NCBI GenBank assembly: GCA_937900985.1
Contig: CALCGM010000616.1
Coordinates: 1-7,374 of the forward strand
Direction: 5' to 3'
From: an uncultured Planctomycetaceae bacterium
Lineage (GTDB): Bacteria > Planctomycetota > Planctomycetia > Pirellulales > UBA1268
DNA: 7,374 nucleotides
Part shown: positions 1-6,524 of the stretch, in pieces
Layout of the letters: each line of letters opens with the position of its first letter
Numbering within the stretch: position 1 is the first letter of the stretch
Translations under genes and position numbers: made by a program
Notes under the pieces: generated by a model
The model's database searches: none
Seen by the model: the letters and a program-made list of their open reading frames with translations, nothing else
What the model was told of the DNA's origin: nothing

Positions 1-134
1 AGTCGCTGGTCAAGCGGGAGCTTCAGGCAAAAGATTCCGGCGGCCTGCTCGGCGGTCTCGGCGGCGTGCTCGACCTGATCGACTCGATGCTCGTCGCGGC
101 CCCGGTTGCCTGGCTCCTCTGGGCGCTCGGCTGA
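1..134 (+). CDS. cdsA: Phosphatidate cytidylyltransferase, C-terminal end (partial)
   Basis: This is the last 43 codons of a gene that begins before the window; the first complete codon is at base 3 and the stop is TGA at 132-134. The enzyme makes CDP-diacylglycerol from phosphatidate and CTP in the inner membrane, the precursor of the phospholipids. The identification rests on the CDP-diglyceride synthetase signature near the C-terminus: S-x-V-K-R, four residues, K-D-S-G, then G-G-V-L-D-L-I-D. It is followed by a final hydrophobic helix (APVAWLLWALG). In the usual signature the segment reads H-G-G-x-x-D-R-x-D. Here the His and the Arg are both Leu, while the KD pair and both later Asp residues are kept. 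No intrinsic terminator follows, so readthrough toward phoH is possible. The identification is firm despite the short fragment. Confidence 0.88.
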   Translation, partial: SLVKRELQAKDSGGLLGGLGGVLDLIDSMLVAAPVAWLLWALG

Positions 135-184
135 GTGTGCCGCCCCGCCAAGCCTCCCTGTCTCTGTCAATGACGGAGGAGGAA

Positions 185-257
185 CGGGACGGGTCTTCGG
201 GTGCCGAAGGCACCTCGGCTTCGCCGAGGCCGCTTCGCGGCTCGAGGACCCGTCCCG
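185..257. repeat. 73-nt cloverleaf-like palindromic element
   Basis: This intergenic element has dyad symmetry centred on base 221. The outer arms 185-195 and 247-257 are perfect 11-bp inverted repeats. They extend inward to 185-201/241-257 if two G-T (G-U in RNA) pairs are allowed. Inside lie three abutting hairpins: 202-212 (4 bp, GAA loop), 213-229 (7 bp, TTC loop) and 230-240 (4 bp, TTC loop). Every base outside the three triloops is paired, which gives a four-way junction. A competing 6-bp hairpin, 195-200/204-209 with a GTG loop, excludes the left side of this fold. No T-run follows, so it is not a classic intrinsic terminator. It could be a REP-like repeated element, a cruciform, or structured RNA in the cdsA-phoH transcript. 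The pairing is read directly from the sequence; the function is unknown. Confidence 0.7.
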
Positions 258-292
258 CTTGCACAGGGGGGAAGGCCCCGTCCCGCTTGCAC
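249..292. repeat. Two-copy 16-bp direct repeat, 28-bp period
   Basis: The 16-mer CCCGTCCCGCTTGCAC occurs at 249-264 and again, identically, at 277-292. The 12 bases between the copies are G-rich (AGGGGGGAAGGC). The first copy overlaps the right arm of the cloverleaf element, whose left arm (185-195) is an inverted version of the repeat's start, so the same core appears three times in about 110 bases. It may be a repeated binding site or part of a larger intergenic repeat family. Two copies are far too few for a CRISPR array. Confidence 0.75.
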
Positions 293-347
293 GGGAAAGA
301 CCTCGCGCGGGGAGCCTGGCTTGGGTGTGATGCTCTGGGCTGGCGGC

Positions 348-356
348 TGCTATACT
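348..356 (+). promoter_or_regulatory. Candidate extended -10 promoter of phoH operon
   Basis: TGCTATACT matches the extended -10 pattern TGnTATAAT with one mismatch, in an otherwise very GC-rich region. No good -35 lies at the right distance: the best nearby match, TTGGGT at 321-326, is 24 bases upstream and too far. Transcription would start near 362-364, leaving about 24 nt of leader before the ATG at 387. It lies just downstream of the cloverleaf element, so that element could modulate or insulate this promoter. The assignment is inferred from the motif alone. Confidence 0.4.
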
Positions 357-386
357 CATGCCGGCGGGGTGAGCGGCCTAGTTCGC

Positions 387-1394
387 ATGGCTCCGTCCAA
401 CCACCTTTTCCTCCCCGCCGGCCGCCGCTGGCGGCACCCAATGCCCCGCTCGACAGTTCCGGTCGTCGATTCCAAGCGGCTGCTCACCATCTTCGGTCCG
501 CGGGACCAGCACCTGCGGAAGATTCGTGCGGCGCTGGGAGTTGGGGTGTCGGCTCGCGATCACACGATCCACATCGAGGGCGACGAGCCTGCGGTGATGC
601 AGGCCACCGAGGTGTTTGAGCAGCTGGCGAGGCTTGCTGGCGAGCGGGGTGCCGTCGAATCGAGCGATGTGGCCGATCTTCTCTCTGCGGCCACCGGCGA
701 GGGGCCTGCGATGCCACGGGAGCCGATCGAACTGCGGAATCCCGGCAAGCAGGTCGTTCCCCGCTCCGACGGGCAGGCGGCGTTTGTGAAGGCGATCCGG
801 GAGCACGACGTGGTGCTCTGTGCTGGGCCCGCAGGCTGCGGCAAAACGTTTCTGGCAGTGGCGATGGCCGTGTCGGCGCTGCGGGCGGAGCAGGTTCGCA
901 AGATCGTGCTGGTGCGGCCAGCCGTTGAGGCGGGCGAAAACCTCGGATTCCTTCCGGGTGACCTCCAGGCCAAGATCAATCCGTATCTGCGGCCGCTCCT
1001 CGACGCCCTTCGCGAGATGCTCGACTACGAGGTGCTCAAAAGGCTCACGGAGCAGGACGTGATCGAGATGATTCCACTGGCCTACATGCGGGGCCGCACG
1101 CTCAACAACGCCTTCATCATTCTCGATGAAGCCCAAAACACCACCATCGCTCAGATGAAGATGTTTCTCACGCGGCTGGGGATGGGATCGAAGATGGTGA
1201 TTTCCGGCGACACCACGCAGATCGATCTTCCGTCCAACCGGCAGAGTGGCCTGCTCGACGCGATGAATCGGCTGCACAACATCCGAGGCTGTACTCGCGT
1301 TCGGCTTGGTGGCAAAGACATCGTCCGTCATCCCCTCGTGCAGCGGATCGTCGACGCCTACGACGACACCGGCCCCGAGCCCCGACACGCCTGA
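387..1394 (+). CDS. phoH: PhoH-family ATPase (YbeZ-like)
   Basis: This is a cytoplasmic P-loop NTPase of about 335 aa related to superfamily 1 helicases. In bacteria where it has been studied, the YbeZ type works with YbeY in rRNA processing and ribosome quality control. The N-terminal region (about residues 30-90, from IFGPRDQ onward) resembles the small RNA-binding-like domain that precedes the ATPase. Walker A, GPAGCGKT, is at 147-154. The family block GENLGFLPGDLQAKINPYLR starts near 183, Walker B (IILDEAQ) lies at 244-250 and GDTTQ, a motif III equivalent, at 274-278. All the catalytic motifs are intact. The start is uncertain: ATG 387 fits the promoter candidate at 348-356, but ATG 441 would give a leader with a GC hairpin and a more typical N-terminus. 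Neither has a convincing Shine-Dalgarno. It is the first gene of the operon, 40 nt before the HD phosphodiesterase gene. Confidence 0.93.
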   Translation: MAPSNHLFLPAGRRWRHPMPRSTVPVVDSKRLLTIFGPRDQHLRKIRAALGVGVSARDHTIHIEGDEPAVMQATEVFEQLARLAGERGAVESSDVADLLSAATGEGPAMPREPIELRNPGKQVVPRSDGQAAFVKAIREHDVVLCAGPAGCGKTFLAVAMAVSALRAEQVRKIVLVRPAVEAGENLGFLPGDLQAKINPYLRPLLDALREMLDYEVLKRLTEQDVIEMIPLAYMRGRTLNNAFIILDEAQNTTIAQMKMFLTRLGMGSKMVISGDTTQIDLPSNRQSGLLDAMNRLHNIRGCTRVRLGGKDIVRHPLVQRIVDAYDDTGPEPRHA

Positions 1395-1434
1395 TTGTTC
1401 GCTCTCCCCCCTCCATCTTCTGACCTGTGACGTC

Positions 1435-3882
1435 ATGCCCGTTGCCCCCTCCTCCTACCGACGCCGCTTGAAACGTGGCGGCTCCGTCGAAGCCCCCACA
1501 GGCTTTTGGGGAAAGCTCATCGATCAGCTGGTGCGGAGCGAGACGATCTTTCGTCTTTCGATGTGTCTGCTTGCCGGGCTGGTGATGCTCGTCGTGCTGC
1601 AGGGCTGGCGGCCGCCACTCTCGGCCCGGCCGGGCATGGTGGCAACCCATGGCATCGTGTCGCGGGTGCCCTTTGAGATGCCCGATCCGGAGCGAACGCG
1701 GGCGGCTCAGGAGCGGGCCAAGAGCCTGGTGCGGGTTGTCTACGCCCAAGACAAGGCGCCGATCGTGCGGGTGCGGGACGGACTGAAAAACCGGGCCGCC
1801 CAGATCGCTTCGGCAGAAACCCTGACTGCGCAGTCGCTCGCCGCCTGGAAGGAGTTTGCTCCGCAGACGGCCGACCTTGCGGGCTTCCTGCCGCCCCCTC
1901 CCGGGCCGGAGGCCGCTGCGGTGCCGGAGCCGCCGGTGGCTCCCACCCCACCGGCGACAGACGCGGCTGCCGACGCCACCGTTCCGTCGACCCTCGAAGG
2001 CGAAGCGGAACCAGACGTCGTGCCCCCGCCTGAAGTCCCCGCCATTCCGCCGGCGATTGCGGCACGCGTGGCCGCAGCGGAGGAGGCCTACCGAGCCTTC
2101 CGCAGCCAGATCGACACGAAGGAAAAACTGCTCGCCTTCGAGAAGGCGATCGAGCGGGCCTTTGCCGACATTGAGCGAACCGGTGTGCTCGACAAGATTC
2201 AGCACGGGATCGACGAGGGGAGTCAGACCGAGATCGATGTGCACCCGATCGGCAATCCCCAGGAGGTGGTTCGCGAGCAGGTCGCCACGGTGCTTGTGGG
2301 CGAAGCGAAGGTGCGGCTGAAGACGCGGCTCGTCGAAGAGCTCGGCGAGAACGCCTTCACTGGCAATCTCTTTGCCTGGATCGAGCCCAAGCTCACCGGG
2401 TCGCTCGAGCTCGATCGTGAGTCGACGGATCGGGCCAAGGCGGAGGCGATTGAAAAAACGCCGCCGCAGTTTGTCCGCTATGCCGCCGGCGACGTGCTTG
2501 TCGCGGCTGGTGTGCCCATCACCCGCGACGAAATGCCGCTGCTGAAGCAGGAGCACACGGCCTATCTGGAGCAGACCGAGGTGCAGCAGTTTGTTGGTCG
2601 GGCGGCTGCGATCTACGGGCTGTTTCTGGCGATGATCGCGCTGGCGGGCTTTTATCTCCACCTGCACCACCCGGACATGCTCGAGGATCTCGGCCATGTC
2701 GCCACGCTGCTTGGGCTGACGATGCTCACGATCGTGGCCTGCCTGATCGGCAGCGCCGAGGGCTGGAGCGCTGAGATTGTGCCTCTCCTGCTGTTTGCGA
2801 TGATCGTCGCCATTGCCTACGACGAAGACGTGGCCCTGCTGCTGGCGGCGGAGGCCGCACTGATCGTGGTGGTGGGCCTCGGCCTTGGGCTGGCCGACTA
2901 CGTCACGCTGACAGCTGCATCGGCAGCCACCGTGTTTTGGATGGGCGGCATCCGCAGTCGCAGCAAGCTGATCTATGTCGGGCTGTGGGCCGGAGCCGTC
3001 GCCTTCACCACGCAGATCGGGGCAAGCCTGCTGGAAGACCGGCCGCTCGATGGCCAGCTGCTCTACGAAGCAGCCCGCACCGGCGGCTGGACCGTGCTCA
3101 CTGGCTTTCTGATGACTGGCCTGTTGCCCTTCGTCGAGCGGACGTTTGGCGTGCTCACCGACCTCTCGCTGCTTGAGGTGGGAGACGTCGCCCATCCGCT
3201 GCTGCAGGAGCTCGTGCGACGGGCTCCCGGCACCTACAACCACTCGATCAACGTGGCGAGCATTGCCGAGGCGGCTGCGGAGTCGATTGGGGCCCGCGGC
3301 CTGCTCGTGCGTGTGGGTGCCTACTTCCACGACATTGGAAAGATGCTCAAGCCCGCCTATTTCATCGAAAACCAAGGGCCGCAGGGCAACCGGCATGAGT
3401 CGCTTGTGCCGGCGATGAGCACCCTGATCATCGTGGCGCACGTCAAGGAAGGGGCCGAGCTTGCCCGGCAGTACAACCTCCCCAAGCCGATCATCGACCT
3501 GATCATGGAACACCACGGCACGACGCTGGTGGAGTATTTTTATCACCTGGCCTCGGAGCAGTCGCTCTCCGACCCATCGAAGCCCGGTGTCGATGAGCAG
3601 AGCTATCGTTATCCCGGCCCCAAGCCGAGCACCCGCGAGAGCGCGGTGATGATGCTTTCCGATGCGGTCGAGAGTGCCAGCCGATCGCTCACCGAGCCGA
3701 CGCCGGCTCGGATCAAGAGCCTCGTGCACGATCTGGCGATGAAGCGGCTGCTCGACGGCCAGTTTGACGAGTGTGGGCTGACCCTTGAGGAGCTCAAGGA
3801 GGTCGAGCGGAGCCTCGTGAAGAGCCTCAATGCCGTCTACCATGGCCGCGTGAAGTATCCCGATCAGAGGACGGCTTCGTGA
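1435..3882 (+). CDS. pgpH: 7TM HD-domain phosphodiesterase (PgpH/YqfF family)
   Basis: This is a membrane phosphohydrolase of 815 aa. Characterised relatives such as Listeria PgpH hydrolyse cyclic di-AMP. The order is: cytoplasmic N-terminus, first TM (about 41-58), large extracytoplasmic domain (about 60-385), seven TM segments (about 390-570), then a cytoplasmic HD domain. Metal-ligand candidates are H603 (YNHS), H632-D633 (HDIGK), H669 (VAHVKEG), H693-H694 (EHHGTT) and D743 (LSDAVES). The first three spacings (29, then 37 residues) match those I recall for Listeria PgpH. The conserved YPGPKP stretch lies between H694 and D743. A Pro/Ala-rich stretch at about 153-207 in the extracytoplasmic domain looks like a flexible insert. 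No Shine-Dalgarno precedes the ATG at 1435; the 40-nt gap after phoH contains a pyrimidine-rich run. The stop overlaps the ybeY start. The family is certain; c-di-AMP as substrate in this organism is inferred. Confidence 0.92.
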   Translation: MPVAPSSYRRRLKRGGSVEAPTGFWGKLIDQLVRSETIFRLSMCLLAGLVMLVVLQGWRPPLSARPGMVATHGIVSRVPFEMPDPERTRAAQERAKSLVRVVYAQDKAPIVRVRDGLKNRAAQIASAETLTAQSLAAWKEFAPQTADLAGFLPPPPGPEAAAVPEPPVAPTPPATDAAADATVPSTLEGEAEPDVVPPPEVPAIPPAIAARVAAAEEAYRAFRSQIDTKEKLLAFEKAIERAFADIERTGVLDKIQHGIDEGSQTEIDVHPIGNPQEVVREQVATVLVGEAKVRLKTRLVEELGENAFTGNLFAWIEPKLTGSLELDRESTDRAKAEAIEKTPPQFVRYAAGDVLVAAGVPITRDEMPLLKQEHTAYLEQTEVQQFVGRAAAIYGLFLAMIALAGFYLHLHHPDMLEDLGHVATLLGLTMLTIVACLIGSAEGWSAEIVPLLLFAMIVAIAYDEDVALLLAAEAALIVVVGLGLGLADYVTLTAASAATVFWMGGIRSRSKLIYVGLWAGAVAFTTQIGASLLEDRPLDGQLLYEAARTGGWTVLTGFLMTGLLPFVERTFGVLTDLSLLEVGDVAHPLLQELVRRAPGTYNHSINVASIAEAAAESIGARGLLVRVGAYFHDIGKMLKPAYFIENQGPQGNRHESLVPAMSTLIIVAHVKEGAELARQYNLPKPIIDLIMEHHGTTLVEYFYHLASEQSLSDPSKPGVDEQSYRYPGPKPSTRESAVMMLSDAVESASRSLTEPTPARIKSLVHDLAMKRLLDGQFDECGLTLEELKEVERSLVKSLNAVYHGRVKYPDQRTAS
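3866..3871 (+). promoter_or_regulatory. Ribosome binding site of ybeY
   Basis: AGAGGA lies 7 nt before the GTG at 3879. It is the clearest Shine-Dalgarno sequence in the window; the other genes have weak or no such sequence. It sits inside the last codons of the upstream HD phosphodiesterase gene and supports the GTG start over any internal ATG. Confidence 0.6.
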
Positions 3883-4391
3883 GCGAAAGCGGTGTTGTGG
3901 TTGAGGTCTCCAACCGTCAGCGACGGCTGAAAGTTGCCGCTCCGTGGGTTCGTCGGCTCGTGACAGAGGCCTGTGCTGCCATCGGCATCGATGCGGCAGA
4001 GATCTCGGTCGTGCTCCTCGGCGACGCCGCCATGGCCAAGGTCAATGAGGAATGGCTTGAGCACGAAGGGCCCACCGACGTGATCACCTTTGGCCTCTCC
4101 GAAGCGACCGACGAAGTCGAGGTCTGGCCCGGTGGCTTGACGGGCGACATCGTCGTCAGCACGGAGACTGCCTGCCGGGTGGCCGCCGAACTGGGCTGGT
4201 CAGCGGAGAACGAACTGGCCTACTACATCGTGCACGGCCTGCTGCATCTGGCCGGCTACGACGACACGACGGCCCCTCCGCGAGCGGCGATGCGACGTGA
4301 GGAACGGCGGGTGATGAAAGCCATCGGGCTGCCACCTCCCCCACGGCGCCCGGCGTCTGCCCTGCGGCAGCCTTCCCCCAAGACCCGTTAA
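3879..4391 (+). CDS. ybeY: Endoribonuclease YbeY, rRNA maturation factor
   Basis: This is a metal-dependent RNase of 170 aa (UPF0054), needed in other bacteria for 16S rRNA 3'-end maturation and 70S quality control together with PhoH/YbeZ. The GTG start shares a GTGA overlap with the upstream stop and has a good ribosome binding site, so translation is probably coupled. The core signature is visible: N-E-E-W at about 56-59, then PTDVITF, and HGLLHLAGYDD at 119-129. The usual metal motif is H-x3-H-x5-H. Here H119 and H123 are present but the third ligand position, 129, is Asp. The Arg commonly found shortly before the PTDV motif is replaced by Leu (sequence WLEHEG). Asp can bind metal, so the enzyme may still be active. 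A Pro/Arg-rich tail of about 20 residues follows the domain. I do not know how common these variants are in the lineage. Confidence 0.92.
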   Translation: MSESGVVVEVSNRQRRLKVAAPWVRRLVTEACAAIGIDAAEISVVLLGDAAMAKVNEEWLEHEGPTDVITFGLSEATDEVEVWPGGLTGDIVVSTETACRVAAELGWSAENELAYYIVHGLLHLAGYDDTTAPPRAAMRREERRVMKAIGLPPPPRRPASALRQPSPKTR

Positions 4392-4401
4392 GCGACGCGA
4401 G

Positions 4402-5715
4402 ATGATGCCCCCTCTGTTCCTGCCACCCGCCGCGATCACCGCTGATCCTCCAGCGGCCACCACCGCGGCGCTCGCCGGTCTGCTGGCGGTGGCCGCGGCT
4501 GCAGCAATTCAGGCCCGCGCCGTGCGGGGGGCGAGGCGGCATCGGCTGCAGGAGATCTGCCGCGAGCAGGAGATGCCCGAGCGGTATGACGAGATCATCG
4601 ATGCCAGTGAAACGGTGGCCTTTTTCTCGGCATCGGTGGTGACGGTGGCCACCGCCTTGGCCACGATCCTGGCAGCGATCCTCTGGGTGGTTCCCTCTTC
4701 GACGCCCGCCGGGGCGGCGGCGCGGGCTGCGGTCTTCACCGGTGTGCTGTGGATGCTGCTGGTGGTGGTGCCGATGGTGGTCACACGGCTGGCAGGGCCA
4801 TCGATCGCGGTTGGCAGCTGGGGCTTCTGGCGGGGCGTGGTTGGCCTGGCTCATCCGGTGATGGCGGCTGTCGGTCGGCTGTCGTGGCTGGTGGGACGCA
4901 TCGTGGGCCATCGGGAGGAGCCGCTCACCGATGAGGAACTGCAAGACGAGCTTCGGCTGGTGGTGGATGAGGCCCACCGCGATGGCCGGCTGCAGGCGTC
5001 GGCCCGCGACATGATCGAAGGCGTGATCGACCTGGGGGAGGTCAAGGTTTCGCAGATCATGACCAACCGCACCGACATGATCACCCTTTCGGTAGGGCTC
5101 TCGTTTGACGAGGTGGTGCGGGAGGCTGCCGAGAGCGGCCACTCGCGGATTCCGATCTGGGAAGACTCTCCCGACAACATCATTGGGATGCTGCACACCC
5201 GGGAGCTGTTGACCGAGCTCTCGCGGCAGGACGCCGAGCGGCCCGACCTGCGAACGCTGCTGCGAGCGCCCTTTTTCGTGCCGGAGAGCAAGAGTGTGCA
5301 GAAGCTGCTCCGCGAGTTTCAGCAGACCCACACCCACATGGCGCTCGTGACCAATGAGTTTGGCGGGGTGGCAGGCCTGGTGACGATCGAGGATGCGCTT
5401 GAGGAGATCGTCGGTGAGATCGCCGACGAACACGACGAAGACACGGCCGATGGCCTCCGCATCATCAGCGATGGCGTGGCGGAAGCCCGGGCCCAGGTGC
5501 GGCTCGAGGAGATCAACGAGCGGCTCGGCCTGAAGCTTCCCGAGGAGGCCGACTTTGAGACGATCGGCGGCCTCGTGTTTCATCTGGCTGGCAGGATTCC
5601 CTCAATCGGAGAGATGTTCGACTCTGACGGTGTGCGGCTGCAGGTGCTTGGAGCGACCCGCCGCCGCATCGACTGGGTGCGGATCGAGCAGCTTCCCGAG
5701 CCGGTGGCGGGCTGA
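4402..5715 (+). CDS. CNNM/CBS-domain membrane protein (CorC/HlyC, YbeX-like)
   Basis: This is a 437-aa integral membrane protein of the hemolysin C/CorC superfamily, whose members are linked to Mg2+/Co2+ transport or homeostasis. The N-terminal CNNM (DUF21-like) part has hydrophobic segments at about 19-37, 72-97 and 108-130, and a further one at 142-168. A cytoplasmic CBS pair follows at about 217-274 (SQIMTNRTDMITL, then GHSRIPIW) and 292-345 (FVPESKSVQKLL, then NEFGGVAGLVTIEDALEE). The C-terminal CorC_HlyC domain is at about 355-432. The soluble half is a textbook match; the membrane half is Ala-rich and less conserved. The E. coli counterpart ybeX lies directly after ybeZ-ybeY, and here the gene likewise starts 10 nt after ybeY. 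Two adjacent ATGs (4402 and 4405) are possible starts, with no clear Shine-Dalgarno. Whether it exports Mg2+, senses nucleotides or aids ribosome function cannot be told from sequence. Confidence 0.9.
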   Translation: MMPPLFLPPAAITADPPAATTAALAGLLAVAAAAAIQARAVRGARRHRLQEICREQEMPERYDEIIDASETVAFFSASVVTVATALATILAAILWVVPSSTPAGAAARAAVFTGVLWMLLVVVPMVVTRLAGPSIAVGSWGFWRGVVGLAHPVMAAVGRLSWLVGRIVGHREEPLTDEELQDELRLVVDEAHRDGRLQASARDMIEGVIDLGEVKVSQIMTNRTDMITLSVGLSFDEVVREAAESGHSRIPIWEDSPDNIIGMLHTRELLTELSRQDAERPDLRTLLRAPFFVPESKSVQKLLREFQQTHTHMALVTNEFGGVAGLVTIEDALEEIVGEIADEHDEDTADGLRIISDGVAEARAQVRLEEINERLGLKLPEEADFETIGGLVFHLAGRIPSIGEMFDSDGVRLQVLGATRRRIDWVRIEQLPEPVAG

Positions 5716-5717
5716 CG

Positions 5718-6524
5718 ATGGAGCCCGAGAAGGCCCGCGGCATCGTTCTTCGCACCTATCCCTACAGCGAGACGAGCTGCATCGCCACGGTGTTTACCCG
5801 TGAGTTTGGCAAGCTGCGGGCTTTGGCCAAGGGAGCGTGGCGTCCAAAGAACGCTTTCGACTCCGCCCTTGACCTGCTTTCGGCTTGTCAGGTACTCGTC
5901 CTCCGCCGTTCGTCCGGTGGCCTCGACTTGTTGACCGAGGCAACGCTCGAGCGACGGTTCCGCGTAGGGCGATCCCTCGCGGGGTTTTATGGCGGGATGT
6001 ATCTCGCCGATCTGCTCGACGCACTCACTGCCGATGCCGACCCTCAACCGGAGATGTTTGATGCCGTCGAGACAGCCCTCAACGTGCTCGCGGCTGATCC
6101 AGCTGCCGCCGACGCGGGGCCAGCTGCAACTCCAGCGGTTCCACGACCGGTCGTGGTGCTCGCCGCGGAGCTCGCCATGCTGCAGGCAGGTGGGCACGGG
6201 CCGGCCGTGGGGCGATGCAGCGGCTGCGGCACACGGCTCGATCCCGCAGCGCGGGCAGCCTTCGGCATGCTCGACGGCGGGGCCCTCTGCCCCGACTGCC
6301 GTCGTGGAAAGACAAACGTGGTCGCGATTTCGACGGCAGGCACAGCAGCCCTCCGGGCAGCAGCGGCACTCGCCGTGGGCCGCAGCGGCGGCGCACTTCC
6401 GACCGAGGAACGCGTTCTCGGAGAACTGCGGGCGGTGATGAACACCTATGTTGCCCACACGCTCGGCCGGCGACTGAAATCAGCACAGCACTTAAAGGCT
6501 CTCGCCAAGAACGAACACCTATGA
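5718..6524 (+). CDS. recO: DNA repair protein RecO
   Basis: This is a 268-aa recombination mediator that, with RecR, loads RecA on SSB-coated single-stranded DNA and anneals complementary strands (RecFOR pathway). The N-terminal OB-fold is recognisable in the opening residues (ARGIVLRTYPYSETSCIATV, then FGKLRALAKGA) and spans about residues 1-80. A helical C-terminal domain holds a zinc-binding site, C167-x2-C170 and C191-P-D-C194. It ends with a helix containing LGRRLKSAQHL, typical of the family. An Ala/Pro-rich linker at about 128-145 looks lineage-specific. The ATG lies 2 nt after the corC-like stop, and the stop overlaps the next start as ATGA, so expression is operonic and probably coupled. 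Length and motifs are normal, and all four zinc ligands are kept. Confidence 0.93.
   Translation: MEPEKARGIVLRTYPYSETSCIATVFTREFGKLRALAKGAWRPKNAFDSALDLLSACQVLVLRRSSGGLDLLTEATLERRFRVGRSLAGFYGGMYLADLLDALTADADPQPEMFDAVETALNVLAADPAAADAGPAATPAVPRPVVVLAAELAMLQAGGHGPAVGRCSGCGTRLDPAARAAFGMLDGGALCPDCRRGKTNVVAISTAGTAALRAAAALAVGRSGGALPTEERVLGELRAVMNTYVAHTLGRRLKSAQHLKALAKNEHL

Noticed and set aside
185..257. Intrinsic terminator or tRNA interpretation of the 73-nt cloverleaf
   Set aside because: No T-run follows the stem. The arms carry triloops and lack tRNA-conserved bases, an anticodon loop and a CCA end, so only the size and branching resemble a tRNA.
249..292. CRISPR array
   Set aside because: There are only two copies of a 16-bp repeat with a 12-bp gap and no cas genes nearby.
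201..386. N-terminal extension of phoH from the GTG at 201
   Set aside because: It would run through the palindromic element and the direct repeats and encode an Arg/Gly/Pro-rich stretch unlike PhoH proteins.
106..619. Small + strand frames crossing the cdsA-phoH gap
   Set aside because: They run through the repeats and into phoH or cdsA in other frames, and the products are Arg/Pro/Ser-rich with no support.
378..1436. 352-codon minus-strand frame opposite phoH
   Set aside because: It overlaps the well-supported phoH almost entirely and has no family resemblance.
1168..3843. Very long open frame (891 codons) on the minus strand opposite pgpH
   Set aside because: It mirrors a clearly conserved + strand gene. 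High GC at third codon positions suppresses stops on the opposite strand, and its translation is rich in His, Arg and Gln with no recognisable domain.
4156..5583. 475-codon minus-strand frame opposite ybeY and the corC-like gene
   Set aside because: It is a low-complexity His/Arg/Gly-rich shadow of two real genes, with no motifs.
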